From contig CAZHVM010000008.1 in the NCBI GenBank assembly GCA_964536135.1, positions 1 to 49,946 on the forward strand: a stretch of DNA of 49,946 bases. Direction: 5' to 3'. This document shows, piece by piece, positions 41,248 through 49,867 of this stretch. The stretch is from JAKPKF01 sp964536135. GTDB taxonomy: Bacteria > Patescibacteriota > Dojkabacteria > SC72. The translations under genes were made by a program, and so were the position numbers. Numbering within the stretch: position 1 is the stretch's first letter; each line of letters begins with the position of its first letter. Below the pieces are notes generated by a model. The model had not been told where the DNA came from. It did not search any database and saw only the letters and a program-made list of their open reading frames with translations.

Positions 41248-41955
41248 TTAATTCAAGGATTTGAGCTCTTTTTCTATCTTTTCGATAGTAGCAAGTGCTG
41301 CACTCTCTTCCGCTTTTTGCTTGCTAGTACCCTGTCCTTGAGCTTTTTCTTTCTTATTAATGAGAAGTGCAACTGTAAATTTCTTGTCATGGTCAGGTCC
41401 TTCTTCTTTAACAATTACGTAGGTTGGAGTTGTTTTGTATCTTGCTTGAATTATCTCTTGAGCTTGTGTCTTTGGATCTATGAATAGGTTGTTTTCTACT
41501 ATATGGTCAATTTTTGGTACCAAAGTTCTGGTTACAAACTTTACACACTGTTCCATTCCACTATCTAGATATATTGCTCCAAGAACAGCTTCATATGCAT
41601 TCGCGAGTAAGTAATCCTTATCTTTTCCTCCAGAATCTTTCTCTCCTTTGGACATTCTTAAATTCTCCCCTATACTGAGTTTCCTTGATTCTTCTGCTAA
41701 ACTTTCTGTTCTTACTACTGCTGAACGAATACTTGTTAGTTCACCTTCTGCTTTATCTGGATATTTTCTGAATATGTAATCAGAAATTATGAGCTCCAAA
41801 ACTGCATCTCCAAGATATTCGAGTCTTTCGTTATTTTCTATCTTTGCTCCTTGATGCTCGTTTAAATATGATCTATGGGTGAGTGCCACATCTAGTAATT
41901 CTGGATTTTTAAATGTGAGTCCTATATTTTTTTGTATGTCGTTAAATTTTTCCAT
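41248..41955 (-). CDS. rnc: Ribonuclease III
   Basis: 235 residues. Signature ERLEYLGDAVLELIISDYIF, second acidic site in YEAVLGAIYLDSG, and a C-terminal double-stranded RNA-binding domain (about 165-230, KEKAQGQGTSKQKAEESAA). It processes rRNA precursors and cuts dsRNA. I choose the ATG at 41955 instead of 41988: it has GAGGA eight bases upstream and begins MEKFNDIQ, and it still overlaps the nusB end by 14 bases. It is one of few genes here with a usable Shine-Dalgarno. Confidence 0.95.
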   Translation of the reverse strand: MEKFNDIQKNIGLTFKNPELLDVALTHRSYLNEHQGAKIENNERLEYLGDAVLELIISDYIFRKYPDKAEGELTSIRSAVVRTESLAEESRKLSIGENLRMSKGEKDSGGKDKDYLLANAYEAVLGAIYLDSGMEQCVKFVTRTLVPKIDHIVENNLFIDPKTQAQEIIQARYKTTPTYVIVKEEGPDHDKKFTVALLINKKEKAQGQGTSKQKAEESAALATIEKIEKELKSLN

Positions 41956-42376
41956 TTGTTTCCTCATATATTGCACCAAGTACACCATTTATAAATTTAC
42001 TACTTGTCTCTCCACCGAACTCTTTTGCAATTTCAATTGCCTCGTCTAGTGCTACTTTGGGAGGTGTTATTTTACCGATGAATCCTTCAAATATTGCTAT
42101 TCTAAGGATTTGAAGGTCAACAAGTTTAATCTGGTCTAATGGCCATGCTGGTGCGTATTTTGTAATGATTGAATCTATCTCTGTTGTATTATCCAAAACT
42201 CCTTCTTTTATTTTCTCGTAAAGTTCAGTATCATATTCCGTAATTTCATCCAATTCGATTAACTCTGCTAGAGGAATAATATCTGTATTTATGCTTTCTT
42301 TATTGAAATCTTTTGAGAAAAGTTCCTGTAGTGCTAGGACTCTTGCTAAATGTCTAGGGTCAGTCGCTCTTTTCAT
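41942..42376 (-). CDS. nusB: Transcription antitermination factor NusB
   Basis: 144 residues, all-helical. Opening DPRHLARVLALQELFSKDF and the C-terminal TPPKVALDEAIEIAKEFGGETSSKFINGVLGAIYEE are family hallmarks. It works with NusE on rRNA antitermination. It starts directly after the bL32 stop (no gap) and overlaps rnc, forming an rpmF-nusB-rnc operon of ribosome production. Confidence 0.96.
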   Translation of the reverse strand: MKRATDPRHLARVLALQELFSKDFNKESINTDIIPLAELIELDEITEYDTELYEKIKEGVLDNTTEIDSIITKYAPAWPLDQIKLVDLQILRIAIFEGFIGKITPPKVALDEAIEIAKEFGGETSSKFINGVLGAIYEETNGKI

Positions 42377-42550
42377 TTATTTCGTTTCTTTAATATCTTT
42401 ATAGAAACCACAACTTGGGCATTCAAAATGTGCTCTCTTCATGTTTCCGCATTTAGGACATTTAGAAAGAGATGTAACCTTCAATCCATCTTGAGCTCTT
42501 CTTCTGTTCTTTCTCCCCTTGGATATTCTTCTTTTTGGTAGTGCACCCAT
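42377..42550 (-). CDS. rpmF: 50S ribosomal protein bL32
   Basis: 57 residues. The minus strand translates to MGALPKRRISKGRKNRRRAQ, then a linker and the zinc ribbon CPKCG ... CPSCG (residues about 31-48), ending DIKETK. All four zinc Cys are present, so it is the zinc-dependent form. First gene of the rpmF-nusB-rnc operon, with a strong promoter 30 bases upstream. Confidence 0.96.
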   Translation of the reverse strand: MGALPKRRISKGRKNRRRAQDGLKVTSLSKCPKCGNMKRAHFECPSCGFYKDIKETK

Positions 42551-42579
42551 GATTAAAATTCGTATATATTAACTTTGAG

Positions 42580-42608
42580 ATTATATGGGATAACGGTCTA
42601 TTTTTCAA
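42580..42608 (-). promoter_or_regulatory. Promoter of the rpmF-nusB-rnc operon
   Basis: Minus-strand TTGAAA (42603-42608), exactly 17 bases, TATAAT (42580-42585). It lies between the Clp-like gene stop and rpmF. Among the best promoters in the window. Confidence 0.75.
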
Positions 42609-42612
42609 CTTT

Positions 42613-45336
42613 TTATATAATCCAATTTTCCTTTATATCTATCTCACTTCCAGATTTAAGGTTTCCCTCGATTATTTCTTTTGCTATTTGTCCCTCTATT
42701 TTATCTTGTATATATCTTTTAAGAGGTCTAGCACCCATTCCAGGTTCATTGGCTTTATTTGCAATAAGCATGGGTATCTGTTCTGTCCATTTGATATTTA
42801 GACCTTTATCTATCATTCTTTTCTTTAGTTCTACCAAAAGAAGTTCTGCCACGCTTTTGAGTTGAGTTATATCTAGTGGTGAAAATACAACTATTTTGTC
42901 GAAACGATTTAGCATTTCTGGACTCAGTGATTGTCGCAGCTCTATCATTGCTCTATCTTTTGCTTCACCCCATAATGCCTCGTCTTGCTCGAGTGCCTGT
43001 AGAAGAATTGAACTTCCAATATTACTTGTACAGACAATAATAGTATTAGTAAAATCTACTGTTTCTCCAGTAGCACTTGTTAGTCTTCCTTCGTCGAAAA
43101 TCTGAAGAAAAAGATTTAGAATCTTAGGATTTGCTTTCTCTATTTCATCAAAGAGAACGACTGTATAAGGGTTACTTCTTACTTTGTCGACTAGCGTGAC
43201 ATTTGTTTGACCAAAGACATTATTCTCTTGTGTTGTCCCGAGGAATTTATCTACACTATCTATATTTTGATACTCTGACATGTCTACTCGGATAATATCG
43301 CTCTTGTTTCCAAAGAATTCTTCACCTACTACTTTTGCAAGATATGTCTTTCCAACACCAGTTGGCCCCATAAAGAGGAATACTCCAATTGGTTTCTCTG
43401 GATTTCTAATATCTGTTCTTGCCCTTCGAAGTGCTTCTGTAATAGCAATAATCGCTTCATCTTGTCCTATGATTCTCTTACGTATATTCTCTTCCAATTT
43501 TCTTAACTTGTTACTTTCTTCTTGGTCAATTTCAGTAATATTTATGTTCTTCTGTATAGAAATTGCTTTCGAAACATGCTCTGCAGTTACCTTTTGTATG
43601 TTATTTGATTGTGCCCATGAGCATGTTGCTTCTATTGTTTGTACTGCACTACTTGGGAGTTTCCGTTCTTTAATATACCTGTATGCTAATTCTACTGATG
43701 CAACTAATGTCGGGAATGTAATGTAGCAATTAAAATTCCTTTCCAATGTTGAAATTTTCGTTTCAAGGATTTTTAAAGTATCTGTTGTAGATACCTCTTT
43801 TACTTCTATATTTGTAAAACTTTGTCTTAGAGATTCATTGCTGTAGAAATATTTTTTATAATCTGAATAGTTAACAGTTCCTATTATTGGGAATTTACTG
43901 TTTAAGATATATGGAAGAAGGATCCCTGCCAAAGAGTGACTCGATTCTTCCGCTTTAGCAGGAATTAGCTCTTGCATCTCATCTATGTATAGAATGGCAT
44001 TGCCTGAATTTTCTAATTCCTGCATTGCTTTCATTATGAGCTCTTCAATATTTCCCATCTTTAAAGAGTGTGCTATTAATCCATTTATATCCAATTGGAC
44101 AATTCTTTTGTCTTTTAATTGTATCGGGACATTTCCAGTATTTATCCTTTGAGCTACTCCAAGGATTAGGCTAGACTTTCCTACTCCTGCCTCTCCAATT
44201 AAGAGAGCATTTTTGTTTGAAAGCTTTCCGAGTACTGAAACAAGGCTCTCAATTTCATCGTCATGGCCAATACCGTAGATATCTTTGTTATTTGCTACTT
44301 CTTCTGTTAGATCCTTGCTGAAGTGCCCTAAGATGAAGGTGTATCCATATATCCATCTCCTAGCTATACCACCTTTGTTAAAATAAGGTATATTAGGGTC
44401 AAAGTACTTTGTTCTCTGTGCATTTGCAATTAGACTGTTGTTGTACAGAGATATCTCTCTAAGTATATCTATGGATATCCCTTTTGCTTGTATGTATTTG
44501 AGAGTTTGAGGATACAATCTTGTTATAGCAAGGAATATATGTTGAGGTTCAAGCTGTCTGCTTTCTGTCAATATTGCCTCCTCTATGGCGTATGTGAGTA
44601 TGCTACGTAGAGCTGTAATTGGATAGTCTGGAATAACATTCTCTCCGATTTTAAATTTTTCCTCCATTTCACTTATGGAAATCTCTATACCAGATCTTCT
44701 TACAATCTGTTGGATTTCATAATTTTCTTTAAGGAGATATTTGAAAAGATTGTATGTTTGGAATTTGTTCTCTTTTGTAAAATTACAAAGCAATTCAAGA
44801 GTTTGTTCTGATGCAAAACTTACTGTATCTAGATGACCGTATCTTCCGAATTTAAAACCTGTTGCTTTTATCTCATCTATCTCTTTCTGTTGGATCCTTT
44901 TTGCTTTAGGTAATTGTATTGGATGACTTTTCTCTTCGTAGAAATCGTGCCAGAGGATTATGACGTTAAATATTGAAATACCAAATAATACATTGACTAA
45001 CTTGCTCTCAAGTAGTTCAATAATGGGCTGAAATTGATCTAAGAAGCCTGCATATTTAATAATAAAGGCAAAGGCAATGAATACACCAGGTAGTACAAAA
45101 ATATTTGCCACTATCCTTTTAACATCCCCGAACTTTTTGTATCTCAAGTAGTTTTTAATAACAGATGTAATTTGTGGTGTAGATATGGAAAAGAAGTGAT
45201 CCCTTGTTAAAAGAAATATAGAGTCGTTCTCATCTTGGAATATGGTAGATTTGTTTTCAAGGATACCGAATTTATTAGTATTTCTTTTATGATATCCACA
45301 GATTGTTTTTTCCTGCATGTCAAAATCTAATGCCAT
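42613..45336 (-). CDS. Membrane-anchored Clp-like double AAA+ ATPase
   Basis: 907 residues. An unusual N-terminus (about 1-160) contains two transmembrane helices (about 77-100 and 112-131). A Clp-N-like helical region follows (about 165-300). AAA1 has Walker A GEAGVGKSS (about 382) and Walker B ILYIDEMQEL. AAA2 has GPTGVGKT (about 659), VVLFDEIEKA and the C-terminal small domain with GARPLKRYI. There is no ClpB middle coiled coil, and the Ile/Val-Gly-Phe loop that docks ClpP was not found, so it is probably an unfoldase at the membrane rather than a ClpP partner. It is two bases downstream of a small membrane protein. Confidence 0.87.
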   Translation of the reverse strand: MALDFDMQEKTICGYHKRNTNKFGILENKSTIFQDENDSIFLLTRDHFFSISTPQITSVIKNYLRYKKFGDVKRIVANIFVLPGVFIAFAFIIKYAGFLDQFQPIIELLESKLVNVLFGISIFNVIILWHDFYEEKSHPIQLPKAKRIQQKEIDEIKATGFKFGRYGHLDTVSFASEQTLELLCNFTKENKFQTYNLFKYLLKENYEIQQIVRRSGIEISISEMEEKFKIGENVIPDYPITALRSILTYAIEEAILTESRQLEPQHIFLAITRLYPQTLKYIQAKGISIDILREISLYNNSLIANAQRTKYFDPNIPYFNKGGIARRWIYGYTFILGHFSKDLTEEVANNKDIYGIGHDDEIESLVSVLGKLSNKNALLIGEAGVGKSSLILGVAQRINTGNVPIQLKDKRIVQLDINGLIAHSLKMGNIEELIMKAMQELENSGNAILYIDEMQELIPAKAEESSHSLAGILLPYILNSKFPIIGTVNYSDYKKYFYSNESLRQSFTNIEVKEVSTTDTLKILETKISTLERNFNCYITFPTLVASVELAYRYIKERKLPSSAVQTIEATCSWAQSNNIQKVTAEHVSKAISIQKNINITEIDQEESNKLRKLEENIRKRIIGQDEAIIAITEALRRARTDIRNPEKPIGVFLFMGPTGVGKTYLAKVVGEEFFGNKSDIIRVDMSEYQNIDSVDKFLGTTQENNVFGQTNVTLVDKVRSNPYTVVLFDEIEKANPKILNLFLQIFDEGRLTSATGETVDFTNTIIVCTSNIGSSILLQALEQDEALWGEAKDRAMIELRQSLSPEMLNRFDKIVVFSPLDITQLKSVAELLLVELKKRMIDKGLNIKWTEQIPMLIANKANEPGMGARPLKRYIQDKIEGQIAKEIIEGNLKSGSEIDIKENWII

Positions 45337-45338
45337 CT

Positions 45339-45740
45339 CTATCTAAGTATTGAAGTAAAAATGAATGTAAGTGTTCCAACTGGAAGTAGTAACCAAACCA
45401 GTATAATAATTGCGTAAATAAATATACTTATTAGATATATAATTAAAGCAATTGGGATATACAGAATCTTAATGAGTAGCCCAAATACATATCCCATCAT
45501 TGAATAATCTCTGTGCCATGGAAGAAAGAAGTTTTGTATTAGCAAAGACAACGAAAGGTTGTCATTAACAATTACACTAATACGGGCAAGTTTTCTTAAA
45601 TGCCATATCGGCATTTTTATATACCACCACCGCAGGAAATCTTGTATGAAGTACAAAAATATAGCCGAATACGAATCGGTTTTTGTCTCTGTGAGTAATT
45701 GTTGCCCGGAACTATCCGAGACTGTGTTTTTAACTTCCAT
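45339..45740 (-). CDS. Small membrane protein, partner of the Clp-like ATPase
   Basis: 133 residues. A polar N-terminus (about 1-30) leads to a Trp/Arg-rich amphipathic region (FLRWWYIKMPIWHLRKLAR) and then two long hydrophobic segments (about 80-130). No family recognised. It lies two bases upstream of the Clp-like gene and is surely co-transcribed with it, so it may form a membrane complex with it. The start is preceded by AAACTGCCCATAAA, the motif found before other genes. Confidence 0.65.
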   Translation of the reverse strand: MEVKNTVSDSSGQQLLTETKTDSYSAIFLYFIQDFLRWWYIKMPIWHLRKLARISVIVNDNLSLSLLIQNFFLPWHRDYSMMGYVFGLLIKILYIPIALIIYLISIFIYAIIILVWLLLPVGTLTFIFTSILR

Positions 45741-45810
45741 TTTATGGGCAGTTTATCTTTACCTTTAAGTCTATTGGAAATGCCTCCAGAATTCAAGTTT
45801 CTACAATATG

Positions 45811-45819
45811 TGGTAAAAT
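45811..45819 (+). promoter_or_regulatory. Extended -10 box of dus, predicted leaderless
   Basis: TGGTAAAAT lies five bases before the ATG at 45825. It decides the start: longer in-frame starts at 45699 and 45780 lie upstream of this box. Confidence 0.55.
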
Positions 45820-45824
45820 TGGCG

Positions 45825-46757
45825 ATGAAAGGTAAATTACTAAGAATCCTTGCTCCTATGGAGGATGTTACAGATACTGTCTTTAGGCAGATTCTTTGTG
45901 AGATTGGAAAGCCAGATGTGTTTTTTACTGAATTTATGAATGTTAACGGCTATTGCTCAGATGGTAAAGATGCTGTAGCAAAGAGAATTTCTTTTAAAAA
46001 TATTGAGAGACCAGTCATTGTACAACTCTGGGGAAATTCTTCTGAGAACTTTGCTAAAACTACCAAAAATATTGTTAAAAAGATTAAACCAGACGGTATA
46101 GACATCAATATGGGTTGTTCTGTAAGAGATGTTTTAAAAACTGGTGGTGGCTCTGCATTAATTAAAGAGAGAGAGCTTAGTGGTGAGATAATAGATGCGG
46201 TTAAACAGAATGCGAAAGAGATCCCAGTTTCTGTTAAGACAAGGATTGGGTATGACCAAGTAGATTATGCTTGGATAGAGTTTTTACTCTCTAAGAAGTT
46301 GGCAATGTTAACTGTACATGGAAGATTAGCAAAGGAGGGCTACTCTACTCCATCTAGATGGGACATATTCAAGAAGATTAAAGAGTTAAGAGATGATATA
46401 TCTCCGGATACTTTGTTAATTGGTAATGGAGATATTAAGAGTACTAAGGAGGGAGAAGCTCTTGCAGAGCAGTACGGCCTAGATGGATATATGGTCGGAA
46501 GGGGTATTCTAACAAACCCATGGCTGTTTTCTGGAAGAGAAGATATCCCTAGGGAAGAGAGATTGGGAACATTGAGAAAACATTTAGATATCTTTGAACG
46601 GACATATGGTGAGAGTCAGAATTTCAATACACAGAAGAAATATATTAAGGCATATATTGGTGGCTTTGATGGAGCTGGTAAACTGCGAGAAGAATTGATG
46701 CATACTAGTACACTAGAAGAGATTAAGATAATAACCGAAAAAGATGGAGAGAGATAA
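45825..46757 (+). CDS. dus: tRNA-dihydrouridine synthase
   Basis: 310 residues, FMN enzyme that reduces uridines in tRNA. It starts MKGKLLRILAPMEDVTDTVFR, the family opening. The catalytic Cys lies in INMGCSVRDVLKTGGGSAL, where Ser replaces the usual Pro after Cys. FMN-site motifs: SVKTRIGYD, LTVHGRLAKEGY, and LIGNGDIKS. VGRGILTNPWLF ends the barrel. The start at 45825 fits both the protein family and the promoter. It overlaps the next gene by 14 bases. Confidence 0.94.
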   Translation: MKGKLLRILAPMEDVTDTVFRQILCEIGKPDVFFTEFMNVNGYCSDGKDAVAKRISFKNIERPVIVQLWGNSSENFAKTTKNIVKKIKPDGIDINMGCSVRDVLKTGGGSALIKERELSGEIIDAVKQNAKEIPVSVKTRIGYDQVDYAWIEFLLSKKLAMLTVHGRLAKEGYSTPSRWDIFKKIKELRDDISPDTLLIGNGDIKSTKEGEALAEQYGLDGYMVGRGILTNPWLFSGREDIPREERLGTLRKHLDIFERTYGESQNFNTQKKYIKAYIGGFDGAGKLREELMHTSTLEEIKIITEKDGER

Positions 46758-47328
46758 TCAAGAGAGAAATAAGAGCTACAGTGAGATTGAGGTTGAATCT
46801 TTTGAAAAAGCTGTAGCTTATCTTAAAGGGAATTCAGGAGAGGACGAGAGTAAATTCTGCTTAGTAGATATAGATGGTACTCTTTTCTCTGAAGATATTC
46901 TAAAATTACCAATCGTTTCGCATTTTATAACTCCTACTATACCAGAAGGTATAAGAGAATCTTTTTGTTCTCTAATATCTGATGTTTTTGTAGATGAAAA
47001 TATTGCAGTTGTAACAAATAGGAATGATTATGAAAAAGTTTTCTGGAATAGTGACAAGGTTTTAGCATGTGTACGAGAGCTTTGTGATATCCCTGTTCTA
47101 ACCTCTTTAAATAGGCAATTACCAGGATTAAACAAGAGAGGTTGTGACAATTTGTTGTGTAAGATAATGGAATATGTACAGGAAAAAAATAATCTAACGG
47201 TGTATTCCATAGAGGATCATAGCTGGGTTTCTCCTTTTAGGAGTCATTTTTTAGAATATATCGCAAGTAGGGTAATTCGGGAGGGCGGTATCAATGTAAA
47301 TGTTGTTAATCTTGTAATAAAAAGATAA
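46744..47328 (+). CDS. HAD-superfamily-like protein
   Basis: 194 residues. CLVDIDGTLFSED is a HAD motif I with both Asp; VVTNRND fits motif II (Thr); YSIEDHSWVSPF could be motif IV. The usual motif III Lys is not clear (NKRGCDN is a candidate). Phosphatase or nucleotidase activity is possible; substrate unknown. It overlaps dus by 14 bases and is followed by about 57 bases of AT-rich spacer. Confidence 0.65.
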   Translation: MERDNQERNKSYSEIEVESFEKAVAYLKGNSGEDESKFCLVDIDGTLFSEDILKLPIVSHFITPTIPEGIRESFCSLISDVFVDENIAVVTNRNDYEKVFWNSDKVLACVRELCDIPVLTSLNRQLPGLNKRGCDNLLCKIMEYVQEKNNLTVYSIEDHSWVSPFRSHFLEYIASRVIREGGINVNVVNLVIKR

Positions 47329-47385
47329 TTGACTAGTTTAGTAGTAATTGTTAAATTATATATATTAATGTAACTCTGCCAAAGT

Positions 47386-48186
47386 ATGGGCGATTTTGAA
47401 TCAACACAGGTACCACCTCAATCTTCAGATAATGGTATTCCAAGCTATGAGCAAAGTTCTCTTCCGGGACAATTTACAGATTTAAAAGACTCAACTGGAT
47501 TATCAGTAGAATTACAAGAGGTTTTTGGTAAGGGTTTGGAATATTTGAGAGATAATCCTGTACTGAATGCAGATATTAGAAGAATGGAAGAACGTGTTGT
47601 TGAGGTTGTGGAGTATCCGGGGAATGTAAACTTGTTTGGGACTACACGAAAGACATTGGATAAGGGAGATTTGAAACGGGTGCACGGTCTTGAGATTTAT
47701 GATTTTAAGAGAAATGGCCCAGATTCTGAGATTTTAAAAATTTCCGTTAGAAGTTTAAAGGATACTTCTAGTGCTTTTGAGTATGTGAAGCGTATAGAAG
47801 AAGACTTCTCTCTTTATAATGAGAGAGCCGATACAAAGGTTGATTATGATATGCAAGGTGTTGCAGAAAGAAGGAATTTGAATGTTGGTTTTTTTGACCA
47901 ATCTAGGGTATATAGAGACAGGGCAAGGCAGGAGGCATACAAAACGATAGAAGATATCACATTCTTTTTTGAGGATTCGGAGGAGAGGAAAGTATGTGCA
48001 ATGGTAATGAAGAAGACTTTGGCAGGAGTGTTTGTATCTTTGATAGATTTTAGAAATCCAGATAGAGCTAGGATGTTTGCAACAGAGACACCTGTATTGT
48101 TGGAGAATTATGATGAGAAGAAATTTGATTCTCTAAAACAAAGATTGTCGAGGCATGTTAATGGGATGAAGAGAGATTTGGATTAG
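47386..48186 (+). CDS. Hypothetical protein
   Basis: 266 residues, soluble, no family recognised. A disordered N-terminus (about 1-35, Ser/Pro/Gln-rich) precedes an alpha/beta domain with many charged residues. The middle part (FKRNGPDSEILKISVRSLKD and FFFEDSEERKVCAMVMKK) suggests two antiparallel sheets. The upstream AACTCTGCCAAAGT is one copy of the motif shared by several starts. The next gene begins just after its stop. Confidence 0.65.
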   Translation: MGDFESTQVPPQSSDNGIPSYEQSSLPGQFTDLKDSTGLSVELQEVFGKGLEYLRDNPVLNADIRRMEERVVEVVEYPGNVNLFGTTRKTLDKGDLKRVHGLEIYDFKRNGPDSEILKISVRSLKDTSSAFEYVKRIEEDFSLYNERADTKVDYDMQGVAERRNLNVGFFDQSRVYRDRARQEAYKTIEDITFFFEDSEERKVCAMVMKKTLAGVFVSLIDFRNPDRARMFATETPVLLENYDEKKFDSLKQRLSRHVNGMKRDLD

Positions 48187-48192
48187 TTGACT

Positions 48193-48405
48193 ATGCTACA
48201 TATTATTGTTAAAACGAATTCCAAGGAGAGTAAGATTGTTCTTAAGAATGGTGCTTACCATATATATGCAAAATCCGCTGCGAAGGAGGGTAAGGCAAAT
48301 GATGAGGTAGCATCCCTACTCTCTGAGTATTTGGATATACCCAAAGGGAATATAAATATAAAGAAGGGAAAGAGATCTAAGAGTAAGTGGGTGGAGGTAG
48401 TTTAA
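48193..48405 (+). CDS. DUF167/YggU-family protein
   Basis: 70 residues from the ATG at 48193; the TTG at 48187 is a poorer start. Family marks: VKTNSKESKI near the start, YAKSAAKEGKANDEVASLLSEYL and INIKKGKRSKSKWVEV. The function of the family is not known. It lies directly after the 266-residue gene. Confidence 0.88.
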   Translation: MLHIIVKTNSKESKIVLKNGAYHIYAKSAAKEGKANDEVASLLSEYLDIPKGNINIKKGKRSKSKWVEVV

Positions 48406-48430
48406 GAGATTTTAAGCTTTGAGATGTGAA

Positions 48431-49039
48431 TTATTCGGTATTTATGTCTGGTCCAATGAAGTAAAAATAATCTTGGTAATTGTGATCATTAGTAAATCTA
48501 TTCTCAATATAATCTGTAGATTCATCTTTAGTCATAATCTTTAAACCTTGTGTATCATTAGGTTCAACTAAGACATACTGATCTTCACCCCATTTATGGA
48601 TAGCATTACAGTGTTGTTGAGTTCCGCAAATCATACTCCCCTCTTTGATGGTATCTAGGTAGTCTATAAGAGAGGAGGCTTTGTCTTTTCTAGATTCTTT
48701 GTTTTGTAATCCTAGTGTAATTTGGAATTCTTCGTTATTAGGATTATTTCCATATATTAAAGAAAAGTTGTCAGTCCATACTTTACGAAAAGTACCATTA
48801 TTTATTAATCCTTGGTCTATCTCTTTTAAATTCGGAAGTTTGCCATGTACTAATGACCATAGGTTCATAAAGGTAAGGGCTGCACATGGACCTGATTCTG
48901 TTTGATAATAATATTCATAAGATTTAGGTTTACTTCCGACTATTATTGTTCTTTGGAGTTTTACAGCACCGTTAAGCTCTGATATCGGGATTATTTTATC
49001 TGTTTCATTAGGTCCTTCAAAGTTGTCTTGGTTGTTCAT
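48431..49039 (-). CDS. Possible MINDY-like cysteine protease
   Basis: 202 residues, soluble, no signal peptide. The segment YQTESGPCAALTFMNLW matches the active-site strand and helix of MINDY-family deubiquitinases (T-Q-x-x-N-G-P-C-P-L-L-A), including the Gln six residues before the Cys and the order Gly-Pro-Cys. Further on, TQQHCNAIHKW then DQYVLVEPND matches the MINDY block N-N-H-F-S-T ... L-Y-L-L-V-T-D-Q with the catalytic His. Other papain-fold families (C39 has Cys-Gly-Pro order) fit less well. The protein is shorter than eukaryotic MINDYs. It is a cysteine protease by motif; MINDY kinship is inference from memory of the motifs. It has a TGTTATAAT box seven bases before its ATG. Confidence 0.55.
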   Translation of the reverse strand: MNNQDNFEGPNETDKIIPISELNGAVKLQRTIIVGSKPKSYEYYYQTESGPCAALTFMNLWSLVHGKLPNLKEIDQGLINNGTFRKVWTDNFSLIYGNNPNNEEFQITLGLQNKESRKDKASSLIDYLDTIKEGSMICGTQQHCNAIHKWGEDQYVLVEPNDTQGLKIMTKDESTDYIENRFTNDHNYQDYFYFIGPDINTE

Positions 49040-49046
49040 ATAGAAA

Positions 49047-49055
49047 ATTATAACA
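49047..49055 (-). promoter_or_regulatory. Extended -10 box of the MINDY-like gene, predicted leaderless
   Basis: Minus-strand TGTTATAAT, seven bases before the ATG at 49039. The shared repeat at 49060-49101 lies just upstream, over the -35 region. Confidence 0.6.
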
Positions 49056-49059
49056 CAGG

Positions 49060-49101
49060 TAATGGTGGGCGATGTTAAAGCTCTGGGACTTAGAAACAGA
49101 A
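49060..49101. repeat. Upstream repeat, copy A
   Basis: Begins TAATGGTGGGC and ends with an ACTTAGAAACAGAA block; 16 unlike bases lie between. Copy B (49899-49941) has the same two blocks at almost the same spacing. Each copy lies directly upstream of a minus-strand gene. Confidence 0.6.
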
Positions 49102-49126
49102 GGCTCTTTAAATGGATACTGAACTC

Positions 49127-49861
49127 TTAGACAGTCTCCTCCTCTATTAACAATGTAGGATCTTGATTGGTATATCCTCCATCAACAGTTATAATTTGTC
49201 CATTAATATATCCAGATTCAGGTTTAAGAAGGAAGTTTACTAAATTTGAAATATCCTTTGGTTCAGCTATTCTCTTTTGTGGATTAAGATTTTCAACCTT
49301 TTTAATAAAATCTTCTCCAATACCCTCGTTCATTCTCGTATTAACCCATCCAGGAGCAATAGCATTAACTGATATCTTTTTATCTTTAAATAGCAGACTT
49401 AGTGACTTTGCTAAAGAATTTACACCTGCTTTACTTGCTGCATAACTTGCAGTGATAGATCCACCAAACATAGCATCTGTTGAGCTAATCATAATAAACC
49501 GACCCTGCTCTTCAATGGTATCTTTAAAATATTTTGCCAAGATATAATTTGAAGTTAAGTTTACGGCTATTGTGTTATCCCAGACTTTTATATCTTCCTC
49601 TATGCCTTTATCTTCGTACTCAACAATTCCCGCACAGTTTACAATTGCATATAGATTGGTATCCATCGCATTGATTTCATTTACGAAATTTTGGATAGAG
49701 TCTTTAGACAAAAAATCTAAGTGAATACTTTTCACCTCTGGATTATCAATTGGGGCATCAAAATATGTACCTACGACAGAATATCCTTCCTTTACTAAAT
49801 CTTTAGCAACTTGAGAACCAATACCACCAGATGCACCAACTACTAATATTGTTTTATTCAT
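49127..49861 (-). CDS. Short-chain dehydrogenase/reductase (SDR)
   Basis: 244 residues, classical SDR. Cofactor motif VVGASGGIGS, NCAG motif, catalytic Ser in ISSTDAM, Tyr and Lys in YAASK, and the FabG-like ending VDGGYTNQ. Asp/His after the second strand (STYF... GTYFDAP) leaves the NAD or NADP choice open. It could be a 3-oxoacyl-ACP-type or sugar-type reductase; substrate unknown. Promoter TTTACT-17-TACAAT lies directly before the ATG. Confidence 0.9.
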   Translation of the reverse strand: MNKTILVVGASGGIGSQVAKDLVKEGYSVVGTYFDAPIDNPEVKSIHLDFLSKDSIQNFVNEINAMDTNLYAIVNCAGIVEYEDKGIEEDIKVWDNTIAVNLTSNYILAKYFKDTIEEQGRFIMISSTDAMFGGSITASYAASKAGVNSLAKSLSLLFKDKKISVNAIAPGWVNTRMNEGIGEDFIKKVENLNPQKRIAEPKDISNLVNFLLKPESGYINGQIITVDGGYTNQDPTLLIEEETV

Positions 49862-49867
49862 ACGTAT

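Noticed and set aside
45699..45824. N-terminal extension of Dus from 45699 or 45780
   Set aside because: The family starts at about MKGKLLRILAPMEDVTD, and an extended -10 box sits between these upstream codons and the ATG at 45825. The extension also overlaps the divergent membrane-protein gene.
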